From positions 1-64,000 of the forward strand of contig JANFAH010000122.1 of assembly GCA_024663395.1 (NCBI GenBank): a stretch of 64,000 nt of DNA, read 5' to 3'. The position numbers and the translations under genes are program-made. Positions 43,561 to 55,711 of this stretch are shown here, in pieces; positions within the stretch are counted from its first letter, which is position 1; the number at the start of each line of letters is the position of its first letter. The stretch is from Pisolithus tinctorius. Its lineage: Eukaryota > Basidiomycota > Agaricomycetes > Boletales > Pisolithaceae. The notes below the pieces were generated by a model that was given only the letters and a program-made list of their open reading frames with translations, was not told the DNA's origin and made no database searches.

Positions 43561-44225
43561 CTACAGTCCTCCCCAACCTCTCACAAAAATATTTTTCCTT
43601 CACCATCAGCACAGGAACTTCTGATGGAACATGATCAAGTCCAGACCAAACAAATCAAAAGATGTACATGTGCTATGCATGAAGCAGAGCTAACCTTGGC
43701 AGAAAGAAACCTAAATTCTATGACCACATTCACATGGCCTAGGATGGATCTAGGCTTCATCATTGCTGACCAAGAAACATGTGATGTCCTTGAGGAATGG
43801 AACTATTCCTGGACAGCCACAGCCTCACCCTGAAGTTTGCCAATCAAACACTAAATATTAAGTTTGATGAACTTTATTTGACATTCTGTGGGAGTCACAG
43901 GGATGGCAATCAAAGGCTATGTATGTATGAGCCTTGTTTTCTATTGGATGATTGCTTATGGCCAATTCATGCATGATAGTCTAGATGCTTCTATAACATC
44001 ATATGACATCACCAATGATGCAATCATTGATAAGCAATAAGCCTGCCCTAAAGTCACTGGGTGTACTTATAGGCTTTGAGAGTCCACTGATGAGCTACAC
44101 TAACAGTGAAATTCCTCAGTGCTTCAACTCAAAGCATGAAAATTTGGGCTTTCAAGTTACTGCAGCATACATTTTGTTTTATTATTTCCACCCTACCTCC
44201 AGAGTCTCCTGGACAAAACCATGAT
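43561..44225. other. Small unassigned ORF and spacer
   Basis: A plus frame at 43624-43833 (69 residues, with MHEAELTLAERNLNSMTTFT) looks protein-like but is not recognised. The rest shows no gene. Confidence 0.3.
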
Positions 44226-44448
44226 TGAGGTGCCACTCACCCTCCAAAGTCAAAGTTGAAGTTTTTGACTTTGACTTCAGCAAAGTAGTCACATGATGTT
44301 TATATAAGCTGTGCATGCCTGCACAAATGTGAAGTCCAAGTTTCTGGCTTCTGCTTCAGTAATGTAGTCATGTGATGATTATATAAGACAACAACACAAC
44401 CTGTAGTTCAATAGATAACATTGTGATAACAGATCAAACAACTCTGCT

Positions 44449-45762
44449 ATGGATCTTGAAGCACAGCAGCTCCAGCATCATCATCATCACCATCTTGCTG
44501 CCCTTGTAGTAGCAGTGATGATCCAGATGCTATGCCTCTATGACTTCCTTTTTCATTCTGATTCAGAACCAATCCCCTACCATACCTCAATCCTGACTGG
44601 TGAGGGGTGGATACTAGAGCTCCTGAATGGTCATCCAGACAAGATATGGACTTGCCTTGGTGTCAACCATGGAGTTTTTGATCATGTGATGCAGGTGCTC
44701 ACCCACCATGGTTTTGTGCCTTCTTGCAATGGAATTTCTGTGGAGAAACAGCTTGGGATATTCCTCTACACCTGTGTTACTGGGTTGTCATCCTGGCATG
44801 TTGTTGAGAGGTTCCAACACTCACCAGGGACCATCACTAGGTAGGGAGCCCATTGGACTGTCTGATATTTTTCTCACAATTTTTTAGATATTTCAAAGCA
44901 ATGTTGGCTTTCTTTTCTGGGGGACAATTCTATGCATCCCAAGTGCAATTCCCCACCAACAACACTCCCATATCAACTGTGATTACTAGTGACTCACACT
45001 TCCAATTTTTCCAGGATTGTATTGGTGCAGTTGATGGCACTCATATTTGAGCAATCACTGCTGCTGAGGACCAGCCTTACATGAAGAACCAGAAGGGCTA
45101 CCTGTCTCAAAATTGTCTCTTCATCTGTGATTTTGACTTCTTCTTCACATATGCCCTCACTGGCTTTGATGGGTCAACTGCAGATGCAACCATGTGGCAT
45201 GATGCACACAGGAATGACTTGCACATGCCACCTGGGAAGTACCTTCTTGCAGATGCAGGGTTTGGGATCTGTGATGCACTTCTGGTTCCCTATCAAGGTG
45301 TTTGTTACCATCTGAAAGAATGGCACCAGGCTGGATTAAGGTAATTTGCTATTCCATCCTGCCCAGTGCACCTGTAACTTCCATTTTATAGACCTCAAAA
45401 CCAAGAGGTGTTATTCAACCTTCACCATGGTGGACTTAGAAATGCCATCAAATGGATATTTGAGCATTATAAAACACAGGTGGAGGATTCTTCAAATTCC
45501 CCTTGAATATAGCATCCACACCCAAACTCAAGCACCTGCTGCTCTCTGTACCCTCCACAATTTCATATGGTGCTATGATCCAGAAGAGTTCTTTGACCCT
45601 GACCTTGCCATGGACATAGGAGAGGATGATGATATTGGAAGCCTTGGTGATGGACCAGCAGATGCTGCAGAGAGGAGAAGGGCTGATAATAGGCATGACA
45701 ACATTGCAGAGGAGATGTGGATTGACTATCAGCACCAGCTTACAATTAGGGGCATTCTCTGA
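44449..45762 (+). pseudogene. HARBI1-type DDE transposase of the Harbinger element, inactivated
   Basis: Exons 44449-44840, 44888-45341 and about 45392-45762, with introns of about 47-50 bp (GTAGGG...TTTTTAG and GTAATT...TTTATAG). Landmarks: VEKQLGIFLYTCVTGLSSWH, FQDCIGAVDGTHI (first catalytic Asp), FDGSTADATMWHDA, KYLLADAGFGI (second Asp) and LRNAIKWIFEH, where the third acidic residue expected after NAI is Lys. Defects: TGA after GTHI (45050 region), the Glu-to-Lys change, and a one-base gain near 45466 that shifts the frame before HRWRILQIPLEYSIHTQ. The acidic tail ends IRGIL. In life it would cut the TIRs together with the Myb-like partner. Confidence 0.85.
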
Positions 45763-45958
45763 GCCTGAACACTCAGATTTCATGGTGTACAAATGTATGT
45801 TCTTACAATTGTTTCACACTCATGTAGAGAAAGAACTTCCATTGTCAAAAGGAAGCTAGTCATGTACATTTTATTATGTACATATTCATATGAAGGGGGG
45901 GGGGAAGTACATTTGTGTATTGTAAAAAAAAGAAAATAGACACCTATTTCTGCCCATC

Positions 45959-47205
45959 CTAGTACTTCATCAGCTGATGCTGCACCCAAATCCACTTCAC
46001 CAGCTCCTGGTGCTTGAGGAAGATATTCACTTCATCCAGGGTCACACTGAGGAAGTAGTCACTGATGTCAATCTGATTGTCTGTTGAGAGCTGCAGCATG
46101 TTGTTGATGTAGTCCATGGTAGCATTGACAAGGGGATTGGTAATGGGTGGCAGGGGTGTCAGGGGCAATGGGGCAGTGATCACATGCATGAAGTTATCAA
46201 GCTTGGAGGTGATGGCAGCAATGGATGAATTGCAATCTTCTTCAGCATGCACTTTGGCTGATGGGGGCTGAGAGTGCTTCAATCCACTTTCAGACATCAC
46301 AATGGACTTGGCTTTCCTTTTTCTGTGACTGATGCTGGTGACAGCTGATGACAATGATGACCTGGCTGATGCATGCAACAAAAAGCTTGATGGTGTGGAA
46401 GGGGGGATGAAATTTGGATCCATAGACTGTGTGTCCTCATGATGGTGTGTGTTGAGAGCATGTATCATGTCGAGGAGGGAGAGGGAGGGAGGGGAGGTAG
46501 AAATAGTCAAAGCAGTGGGGGGTGTGGTAGAGGCAGGAGTATCAAAGGCAAAGGTCATGGTTGTAGAAGGTGCAGTAGTGGCATGTGGCCAGTAGATAAA
46601 CCAACCTCAGCCATGTGAGGGGAGAAGGAGCTCTATGCTTGTGAAGTGGGGGAACCCAGAATTGTGAAATGGCTTTGCATCTTTGTGCACCTGACCAGAT
46701 GTTTGTGGATGATCCAACAAGAAAAAAACTACATTACCTTTACATATCAATCCCAAAGATCAGCATTGTCCAGTGAGATCATTGCACCATGCTCATCATA
46801 AGCAAAGCCAGAGGCCACCAATTTAAGATCAGCGATGGTGTAGTAGGATTTTTTTAGCTGGATAATTGTTAGCAAGGCAAAAAAAAAAAGAATGATACAA
46901 CTTACCACCTTGAACTTCCACTCACATGATTCAGCTGTCTTATCACCATTATCTGGACCTGGTGGATAATTATTGGCCATGTGGGCTGCTGCAGCATTCC
47001 ATGTAACCTTCTTAAAGTTCCCATCACCAGCCTGTGAAAGATGAGAGGCCAAGGAATCCAGTAGCATGCCTTCCTCCTCTGTTGTCCATACTGCAACTTT
47101 CTTGTGGGTCCTGGGGGGAGGCAGGGGGTTCTGTGGGTCTAGAGGATTTATTGTAAGGCCATGCAAGCACAATGAGCAGGTTGATCCTGCAGATGAGCCA
47201 GACAT
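45959..47205 (-). pseudogene. Myb/SANT-like protein of the Harbinger element, inactivated
   Basis: Exons 47205-46906, 46857-46738 and 46690-45959 (introns of 48 and 47 bp with GTAAGT and GTAATG donors). The N-terminal DNA-binding domain reads VAVWTTEEEGMLLDSLASHL ... KVTWNAAAAHM ... CEWKFKVLKKSYYTIADL, then AKPFHNSGFPHFTSIELLLP, typical of the trihelix/Myb partner. A Pro/Ser/Thr-rich middle and a helical C-terminus (DYINNMLQLSTDNQIDISDY ... LVKWIWVQHQLM) follow. TGA codons after LWD (about 46745) and after PSHG (about 46610) break it; both fit CGA decay. In related elements this protein brings the nuclease to the element ends and into the nucleus. Confidence 0.8.
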
Positions 47206-47343
47206 TCAATGATCACAGTAACTGGGTGACAATGGTTGCATACCTCAGGTGGATGCATGTGATAGTCCACATCACATGACCCTCTTAACTGAAGCTGAAG
47301 TTGACAACTTGGACTTCATGTTTGCAGGGTGAATGGTGCCTGA

Positions 47344-47724
47344 AGGTTTGCATGTCAGAAATGCAGTGAAGGATGCTTTGTGGGACTGTGCCAAACTTGG
47401 GAGGCACTCAAACATCATTTTGATTGTTTGGCAGGAAGAAAAGCTGGATTAGAAGAGAATATCTGGACTGACAAGCATCTCAGGCCCTGGGGTCATCACT
47501 TGCCAGTTGCATGTCCTCAATGTGCAACCATGCAGAAGTGGCATTGGGGGTCAGCAGGGGAATTTATTTCTTATGAGTGTTGCTATGCTGACTGTGGAAA
47601 GGGAAAAGGGCCTGATGGCTCTTCCCTCCCAGCAAAGACATTCACTTTCTCCATCCCTGAAAATTCCATTCACCTTACACAGGGAAAAAGAGGAACATCT
47701 TCATGGCTACAAGTGAAGATGTAA
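47344..47724 (+). pseudogene. Fragment of an unidentified basidiomycete protein
   Basis: A frame with IWTDKHLRPWGHHLPVACPQ and paired Cys (CPQC ... CCYADCGKG) that could form a zinc ribbon, ending GTSSWLQVKM. It lies right at the Harbinger insertion point (TGA duplication at 47341-47343), so the element may have inserted into or beside this gene. Family not recognised. Confidence 0.35.
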
Positions 47725-48442
47725 ATACTTAGAAATCCTTGTAAATACCTATGCAATCTTGGTGACTCTAGTCATACCCATAACATCAGGACTATTTCAA
47801 CAGTTTGGAAAGATATGTATTACAGGTTGAAACAATGTTGCCAATAACATTTCTTAAATACAACTACTAGCTAGCACCACCTGAAATGGATGTCATGCCA
47901 TGGTGAGCATAATGGAGGTTCAGTTTCAAGATCAGTATGCCCATCACCCAGCCATGTTCATCTATGACACCTCCAAAGGGGTGAGTCCACAGGGCAGTGT
48001 GGTCAGCTGATCTAACTTTCAATGGGTGGTTCCACCAGTGAGGTCAGCTGAATCCCCACTTCCAGTGGGTGGTTACATCCCATGGTGACATCCACCAATC
48101 CTTTCAAGGGGTAGGACTATCCCCTAGTTTGGTCAGCCCACTCCACCCTCAGGGGGTGAGTTCATCCACCAATGCTGTGGGCCAATCCCACTTTCAGGGG
48201 GTAGGACCATCCAGTGGTGCATCAGCCAATCCCACTTTCAGGGGGTAGGACCCTCTAAGAGTGAGGTCAGCCAATGCCATTCTCAGGGGATGGTGCCATC
48301 CACCAGTGATGTTGGCTGATGCCACTTTCATGGGATGGGGGTGACCTCAGCCAAACCTTCTTTCACATGTCAGCCTACCCACCCTCAGGGCCCAGTGGCT
48401 GACATCAGTTAGTCCCACTCTCAGGACTACACATGATGGAAG
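47725..48442. repeat. Tandem repeat of about 50 bp
   Basis: From about 47985 to 48365, blocks of GTCAGCCAATCCCACTTTCA followed by GGGGGTAGGACCATCC-like sequence recur seven or eight times at about 48-55 bp spacing, with many substitutions. The flanks 47725-47984 show nothing recognisable. Confidence 0.7.
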
Positions 48443-48489
48443 GGTCTGTTTTGGTTGGTTTTCACCACTGAACCACACTTTGACTCACA
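48443..48489 (+). repeat. 47-bp relic of the 3' end of solo LTR S
   Basis: Matches the last bases of the S family (GGTCTGTTTTGGTTGGTTTT then CACCAC ... CACACTTTGACTCACA). It marks a further old copy, nearly all deleted, at the downstream edge of a Plavaka-like gene remnant. Confidence 0.7.
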
Positions 48490-48868
48490 TCAGTTAGGTC
48501 CACAAGAGGTGTTTGACCTGGTAGAATGAGGGAAGTTCAGAGCCTGGAAAACAGGCATGAATGCTAATGTGTATCTTCTCATATGCAGACTCTGATGAGT
48601 GCTCAAGAGACATGAAGATTTGGATGGCAAGCTTTTGACAAGGATCAATGAGTTCAAGGACATCCACCAGAGGATTGCAGAGCCAGTCAACAGACTCTCC
48701 TCCAAGCCCCATCCCATCACCAAGTGAAGCATTCCAAATACACTGGATGAAATCCATGCTTCACATGTGCTTGGGATTTGTAGAGGTGAAATCTGTGAGT
48801 TCATTCAAGTCAAGATTGATGAGAGGATTTCTCCATGGGTTGGGAGGGGGGAAGTCTTTGTGTATCTG

Positions 48869-49603
48869 TGTCATAACCATGCATTCACTCTAGGTTCTTA
48901 CTCACTCCACACCATCTTCCACCAGTCATTCACTCACTCCACACCAACTCTGCCCAACTTCTGTTGGTTATGAACCATCTCCACTCTGACTGTTGCCAGA
49001 CTTGTGTTGCTCTTCTACTGGACCAAGTGGGCCATCCTCTGAGGAGTCATGTGACTACCTTCGGACTTCTCCCTGACAGCATGCAGTCAGGTACTCTGCA
49101 GCATGCACACCACATGGTCCAGTGCCTGGACTGTTTCCTTTTCTGGATGTTCTATGTTCCACATTCATATGTCCTCTGTCTACCCTTCATTCATCATCCA
49201 GGAAGTTTTTGCTTGAAATTTTCTGGGTCTCCATATGTCAGTTCCAATTCTGGTTACTGTACCTCTGTAGTAGTATAAAAGCATGTATCCTACTCCACCA
49301 TTCCTCAGTATGAATATCAACTTAGTTCCTACTCCTTCTGTCTTCAACTTCTGCCTGTTGGAGTTATCTCCAACTCTCCATCTGTACTCTCCCTCTGAAA
49401 TACAAGGGCTGAGATCATGCAAGGGGGTAGCACATGAGCTAAACCTGATGCCCTCACTCTGCTCTGCCTTTGTCCCAGCAGACTTCATTCCTGCCAACAC
49501 TCTGCTAGTTGGAGCTCTGTTCCTTTGTGTCAGACTTGCTTCTGAACCACTCTCTAGACCTTGTTAAGCATCGGAGTTGGTTGGAGTAGGCCCAGACTTG
49601 ACA
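48869..49603 (+). mobile_element. Solo LTR X, copy 1
   Basis: 735 bp, TGTCATAACC...GACTTGACA, with perfect 5-bp duplication ATCTG (48864-48868 and 49604-49608). A TATA box (TATAAAA) lies near 49275. A second copy lies at 58506-59241. No coding region is recognised. Confidence 0.85.
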
Positions 49604-49635
49604 ATCTGCCCAGGTGGATTATGGGGAGAGCCAGG

Positions 49636-50029
49636 TGTTACAATATGTACCCTTTCCTCTTCCCTCCTTTTCCTTTTGTCTTATCTAATCTTTCCATCTT
49701 ATCTTATCTCTCTGAACTTGGTCCAGTCTCCAGTCTAGGCCTTGCCTTGCTGCTACCTCATGCCTGCTTTCTAGCACATTCCACTCCACCATGATATCAT
49801 TATGACATCACTATGATGTCACAGACCTCATGTATGCCTCACCATTACCACATGTATCATACTATAAGTACTGTTGCTCAATCCCCAGACTAGCTCCAAG
49901 CTAGTTCATTTGGGTCTTTGAGATCTAAACTCACCTGCTTCTAAGCTTGTCTCCTCACCTTTCCTCTTACTTCTTCTTTTGGTTCTTGGTGCAAGCCTAC
50001 AACAAACCCTGTTGTTAGGTCTCATCACA
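49636..50029 (+). mobile_element. Solo LTR Z
   Basis: 394 bp, TGTTACAATATG...TCATCACA, with perfect 5-bp duplication CCAGG (49631-49635 and 50030-50034). A TATA-like CTATAAGTA lies near 49862. It is unrelated to the A, S and X LTRs by eye. Confidence 0.8.
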
Positions 50030-50491
50030 CCAGGAGGGGGAAAGCATTTGTGCATCTGCCCAGGTAAATTATGGGGAGAGCCAGGAGGAGGAAAGTCTTT
50101 GTGCATCTCTTTAGGCATGCTATTGGGAGATGCAGGTAAAGGCAAATCCTCATGCACCTGGAGAACTTGGTAGTCTTGATTTATAGGAACATAATGAATA
50201 CATAAAATGAACTCAGCTCAAAGTCATCCTCATTGGAGAGAGATGCTTGGAGGAGTTGCAGTCACCATCAGGACCATTCTCAGAAAGACACTTGGAACCA
50301 GAAAGTCTATTACTTTCAACAAAGGCACAGAAGGTGTCAGAGCATCTTGCTAAATGAACATCTTGTTTTTCATCTTTGCCTGCATCACAAAAGTGATGCC
50401 ACCAAGTAGCAAGGGTATTCAGAGGCTTCTGGGCACCCTTACAGTACTTCCTGCATGTACACCAATATACTTCACCTTCAAGATCTGGCAC

Positions 50492-51273
50492 ACATCAGGA
50501 AGCAAAAAAATGGTTTAAACCTGTTTAAACCCATCACTGACTGGTTGTGACTGCAATTCCATCATTCCCCATCCCTCTGATGTATCTGTGGTATGATATA
50601 AGTCAATGTGTATCAAGAGGAGGTTGTAACATTGTAGAGCCAGTGGAATGGAATGAATTCAATGGAAAATTTTCATTGAAATCTTATAATCACAACAATT
50701 TGAGGAATCCAAACAAGAAAGTTTCAGTAGTGATTTCTATGGGGAACTATGCTCTAGCCTGGTTCAAGTCACTGCGTGCCATAAGCATAATTAAACATGT
50801 AAACTATGGTACATACAAATAGGTATCTACACTTATGTATGGATATGACAGGTTCTCACTGGGTCTCAGATCTCAGCATATTTGCCATATGTACAAGCTG
50901 CCGTACCATTTCACAAACATCCAAGGACCCAAGGATCTTGCAAGATATGGCCTGCATCTGCAAAACAACAAAATGAAATATGTGGTCAGCAAAGGTTTGA
51001 CACCTTACAGATGCCCTTACAACCACAAGATGGAGGCTTGTGATTGGTGGAGATCTTTTGGGATGACAGACCTCAGCATTTATGATTATGTTTCAGATCA
51101 GTACTAGTGATTAGGCAGATAAGGCAGGGAATGCATTGATTCAAGTAATAATAACTACAGATACTCTGCTATGGTGCAATACCATTCCTTATCTGAGTAG
51201 TTATTAAGGTAGAATTTGTTGTACACCTCAAGTGATGTAGTGGAGGTAACATTACAGTCAAGTCTTGTCCCGT
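50492..51273 (+). other. Unassigned frames
   Basis: Plus frames at 50547-50819 and 50835-51107 (MYGYDRFSLGLRSQHICHMY; LTPYRCPYNHKMEACDWWRS) look faintly protein-like but match no family I know. Between the two Plavaka-like remnants they could be 3' or flanking transposon sequence. Confidence 0.25.
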
Positions 51274-53125
51274 TGTGAGTCAAAGTGTGGAAAGGTGGTT
51301 ATAACCAACCAAAACCAACACAAAAGACAAATGATGTGTGAGTGGTGGTGTGCCTCCACAGAACCTGGACTGCAGAAAAATCTAAGAGGGGGAAACTTCA
51401 ATGGCAGGTGCTCCTAGTGCAAGTTGATGACAAGTTATGCAGGAGAAGACAAGCAAGTGATGATTGGATGGGGGATGCTGAACAGAGTGAAGGTGTTCAG
51501 CCAAAAGGACTTGGGATGAAGGACTTTGATAAGACATGCTACTGGCACAAGTCGATGATGAGTTATGCAGGAGTGGATGGATGACTAAGCAAGACCGCTG
51601 ACTAAGAGGAAGCTTCAGATGATGAAGGATGGCAGATAGACTCTTCTGAATGAGCCTCAACTACCAAGTATATGAATGATGACAGATAGACCCCTTTGTG
51701 GAGCCTCAACTGTCGACGATGAGATAGGCACTGAACTGACTGCTGAGTGAATGGCTTCTGATTCACTTGTCGATTGCTTCTTGGTAGCTAAGTACATGGG
51801 GGTTTATATACTGTGGGGGGAGCACAGCTTGTGACAAACAAGGCACAAACACTTGGTAAGTAATGAGTAAGGACTGAGTAATCATGATGAGTAAGTGAGA
51901 AATGAAAAGTAAGCAAGCAAAGAGGATTGGTAAGTATTGGCAACGAACAAGTCAAGGATAGTCAAAACATCACAGAATGAGTCAAATGGAGTCAGAAACT
52001 GAGTAAGCGCACTGATATCACATTAGGGGGTGGTGATGCAAGTTAGATCTCAGTGGAGACATCTCTAGATCCAAAGATGGCATGACAGATGGACAGTGTT
52101 TCCAGACATGGAAGTATTAATTCCAGAACTGAAGGGCATGAGTCAGGCATCAAAGGGGGCTAGGGCATTGGGGGTCTGTGGGGCAATGGGAGCATAAGCG
52201 ATCATGTCTCCCACCCTTCCATCCTCTCAGTGAAGTTAACAAAAACTTCATGGACAGGGCTCTGATGGAGAAGGAGGAGAAGGGGGGATGCCTTCTGCTG
52301 GATCTTGCAGTAAAAAGGCAAGATGCACGTCATACTCATCATGAATGCGATCAGGGAGGCTGGAGAACAGTAGATTATACTGCAGCTGTCGCAATGTGGG
52401 AAGAATGATGGACAAGACCAGAATAAAGATGGTGCAGGGAGCAGGGAGGAATGATCCATATGCTTCATCAAGAGGGGAGAGCGAAATGACCACATAAGAC
52501 CTTTCTAACTGAGTGACAGACCTGAGGTGACCAAAGAACATCCTTCTGGAAGTCATACTGACAAGGCACTGACCAAGCTGCATGGGATGGGACAGGGCTG
52601 ACAATGATGGGATGAACCAGGGGGCTTCAGGATGGAAGCTGGTGGGAATGCCTGGCAGATATACATAGCCACTGTCTCTGGCAAATGAGACAAGCGAGAT
52701 GATTGATGAAGAGGTGGCCATGATTGATGGTCTTAGTGAAATGAGCATCTGATGGATGGAGTGCTGTAGAAATGCATAGGGTGTGAGGATCCTCTCCAAA
52801 TTTGGAAGGAAGAATTGTGGGGCTGAGCACTTTAAGCGAGTGTGAGAATGGAGTTGATATCTTTGGAAATGGCAGAGATACGACAAAAACCAGAATGCCA
52901 TACATGGGTGCTAAAAACCTTTAATGCACACTTAACTTGCTTCCTCTTTTCTCTTTAGCACTGATGACTCATTCTTGTGCAAAGGATGACTGTTAATGTC
53001 CAGTAGTCTTTCTACGCATGAGGCCTTTAGTCTTCATCTGCATGGCATGGGCATTGTGCACAACTCATTGACGAGTTAGGCAGAGTCAGCTGTAACCATG
53101 TCCACAACACCTTTGGTGTGTGACA
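51274..53125 (-). mobile_element. Solo LTR S copy 7, reversed
   Basis: 1852 bp from TGTGAGTC to GTGTGTGACA with 4-bp duplication CCGT/CCAT (51270-51273 and 53126-53129, one CpG change). The inverted TATA is near 51810. Its ORF is open at the codon that is TGA in copies 3-5. Confidence 0.88.
52248..52721 (-). CDS. Conserved 157-residue ORF of solo LTR S, copy 7
   Basis: Reads MATSSSIISLVSFARDSGYV through LRQLQYNLLFSSLPDRIHDE to a Pro-rich end PPSPPSPSEPCP. It lacks two residues by an in-frame loss of six bases in the LGQ...LVSMTS segment. Uninterrupted, so it is one of three complete versions in the window. Function unknown. Confidence 0.5.
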   Translation of the reverse strand: MATSSSIISLVSFARDSGYVYLPGIPTSFHPEAPWFIPSLSALSHPMQLGQCLVSMTSRRMFFGHLRSVTQLERSYVVISLSPLDEAYGSFLPAPCTIFILVLSIILPTLRQLQYNLLFSSLPDRIHDEYDVHLAFLLQDPAEGIPPSPPSPSEPCP

Positions 53126-55711
53126 CCATACACAGGAATCAACTGCATGGATGACATCTGTGATGGGTAAAATTTCCCCAACCTGTTGCTGTGATGATGG
53201 CATGTCGAAATATCTGCATCTCAGCCTGTACATCCTCAGTATCTCCTCTGGAAACTCAACAATATCAAAAAGCTCAATGTAAAGGAGGGGGGTATCAAAA
53301 CATGGGTCTTGAATGGAGGCCTTCCAAGAGAACTTGAAGACAGTGCAAACTTGGACTATGCAGGGTACTAGTTGGAGAATCAGTATATATCCATGAAGCC
53401 TGATACAAAATACTCACCTGGACTGTCCATGTGTACCATAACAATGTCAGAATAACCACAAGGGTATTTCTCAGAGGGAGGGAAAGCCTGCACTTGCTGG
53501 CTCAGCAAGACCTTGCATATCTTGAAACATGAGAGTAGCTGAAGGTGGAAAGTGTGCCAGAAATCAAAAAGGAATACAGTGGAGTTGTCAATAGAGATTG
53601 CGAGACCAGAGAGGTATATGTGAACATAGTGTTTGAAGTACAGCAGGAGGTACATTTCATGTACCCATGCAAAAGTCTTGGTCTTGTACGTTGGCACAAC
53701 ATTTACATGGAGAGCAGCATGGGCATCATCAGAGACTATGCCCTTGAGGAAGTGATTGTGAATGAGACAAGAGCTGCTGAACTTCTGCTGGTCCTCAGGA
53801 GAGATGCAGGTGGTCCATTCAAGCATAGGGTTGATATCTATGACCTCATTGTACTCATCATCTATGACATTGGAAAGGGAACATCCATGTTGATGCAATA
53901 GCACAAACAAACTGAACAGCCATGTGGTTTCTTCACAATCTAGGATCTGGATGATTTGATGGGTAAAATCATGACATTGGCAAGTTGTCTTCTCAAAAGG
54001 GTTCTTGCAATGAGTGATGAGCAGTCACTCACTAACATCAGCCATGTATTGTATCAAATTGCTGACATTCTGGACAGCTGATGTGAAACTGTGCATTAGC
54101 TCGAGTTTAGGAATTTTGAAGTGGTCCATCTGGCATGTGTTCAATGCAATAATGCTCCCCTTGTATGTATGAAATTCTTGAAGCAAGTTGACCATATCAG
54201 CTAGGGAAGTGTCTGTGAAAATAGGTGCCTGCACTCTGTAAATGAAGTTGATGATAGCATGGATGGCATGAACAGCATCTTGATCAGCAGGACCAGCAAT
54301 GGATGCAATGATGGTCCGCTGCACATCTCTGTGCTCCTGGCAAGTCATTTGCTTAATGTGCAACACCCCCATGAAGAAGTGACAGGCACCAACATGTTTG
54401 TGTTGACTCCAATAATGGGAGTCAAGTTCATCTTTCCTGAGAAGTTCCTTGCACCAATCCAGAATGTGGTCAAAAAAGAACTTGTGGAGGGTATGTAAAA
54501 TTTCAGGGGTAAGAAAGACCACTGGATCAGCGAATCTCCAATTTCACCAATATGGCTGGTGGACACCACTCAGCCCAACCAGTTTTGCTGCCTGTAAAAA
54601 TTCTGGCACCTTCCATGGGTCGCAGTGCTGAGTATGACTGATTTCATGAATGGCTCATAGCATGTACATGGCAGTGCAGGGGACAAATGGTTGTGGATCA
54701 CCAAAGTCTGCTTTAGTAGCCAATGTCACTGGGGATGAGCTCTGTGAGACACAGTCTATCATCAATTGCTCTGGCAGGTTGGTGATGTGAGAAATAAGGG
54801 GTGTGAAACAGTACCATTGATAACTGGATGCATCCACCATGAACTTTCCATGAGATGCTGTGACCTTCAAGTTTGCACAGATGATGTCCATGCAATGGTG
54901 CCAAAGCCTGGCTTGCAGAACTGACATGAAATCAGAGTGAGTGGCAAATTGGGCAATAGGCATGTAAGTGATGCAGGTCCAAGCATGCATGGTCACTTTC
55001 ATATGAATGTCAGCTTGTATATTCCCAATAGTCAAGAACAAAGGGTGCATTTCAAGGTTGCCAGTATGGCATGTTACTGGTGTTTTGTCCAAAGCAAGAA
55101 TGATTGGGACAATGGTTGCTCCTGTTGGCAGCTGATCCTGATCAAACCTTTAGTCAGTTTTTATTTACATATAATGAATGTATGAGAATAACACCTGGAT
55201 TTTGAACACTTCCCTTGATGTCATCCATTCACCATATTCATGGTCAGCACCAACAAATACCTCATGTGGATCATAGGACATGTGGTTACAAAACACTGGA
55301 TTGCCAAATAGTTCTTCAACAGTCTCAAGAGTGTCTTGCCAGAGCAGGTAGACTGGATGGACTGTGACATAATTATCCATGTTGATCTTGGTACAATGCC
55401 ATCTTGGTGCCCTTGGGAGAGCTTCCATCCATGCAAGGAGTTCTGAAGCATTTTTGAATGTTGGCCTCTCTTGCTCATTGAACTGAAAGCTTTGTTAGTA
55501 ACAGCACATGAATGGTAGAATGACATACCCAATCAAGTTTCAGAAACCAAGTGATTTGTGCTTGGGTTAAATTGTCACAAAGAAACCTGGCCAACTCCCA
55601 CTCTCCCTTGTCAAAAAATGGATAGTAGGAGTTTTGTTGACAACCTGCTTCAAATTCATCCTTTGCAAGCCATTCAAGCATGTTGAGTCCCTTCCCATAG
55701 ATATAACTCAA
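53126..55711 (-). pseudogene. Plavaka-type transposase, central and C-terminal part
   Basis: Minus-strand blocks in order: ARFLCDNLTQAQITWFLKLD (55600), APRWHCTKINMDNYVTVHPV with FGNPVFCNHMSYDPHEVFVG (55400-55230), an intron, DKTPVTCHTGNLEMHPLFLT with ARLWHHCMDIICANLKV (55090-54850), PEILHTLHKFFFDHILDWCK and EHRDVQRTIIASIAG (54520-54300), FKIPKLELMHSF (54110), then ISPEDQQKFSSSCLIHNHF and the C-terminal QVQAFPPSEKYPCGYSDIVM. This is nearly the full order of the family. Stops and frame breaks interrupt it, for example after the 54025 block. The LTR S copy 7 inserted just downstream. These transposases excise CACTA-like basidiomycete elements; the terminal repeats were not found. Confidence 0.75.

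Larger units (their letters stand above)
44229..47340. mobile_element. PIF/Harbinger DNA transposon with both genes, TIRs and target duplication
   Basis: The left end starts GGTGCCACTCACCCTCCAAA. The right end in reverse complement starts GGCACCATTCACCCTGCAAA. Both derive plausibly from an original GGCGCC start. The 3-bp duplication TGA lies at 44226-44228 and 47341-47343. The element encodes a HARBI1-type nuclease (+) and a Myb/SANT-like partner (-) arranged tail to tail, the standard two-gene layout of the superfamily. Inner subterminal repeats with TATATAAG occur at about 44300 and 44380. Both genes are mutated. Confidence 0.88.
48490..50491 (-). pseudogene. Plavaka-type gene, N-terminal region with 17-residue repeats, split by two solo LTRs
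   Basis: Minus-strand order: a Cys-rich start (PDLEGEVYWCTCRKYCKGAQ, 50491-50213), then 51-bp repeats coding MHKDFPPPGSPHNLPGQ and variants (50160-50030, 49635-49604, 48868-48820), then IDPCQKLAIQIFMSLEHSSE and SELPSFYQVKHLL ending in TGA near 48494. The last part resembles the region preceding the catalytic core in Plavaka-like proteins. LTR Z (49636-50029) and LTR X (48869-49603) each entered a repeat unit with intact target duplications, so the pre-insertion protein repeats can be followed across both. The core downstream of 48490 is absent. Confidence 0.6.

Noticed and set aside
47725..48442. Possible CRISPR-like array of spaced repeats
   Set aside because: The repeats are diverged, contiguous and in a eukaryotic genome; there are no constant repeats with unique spacers.
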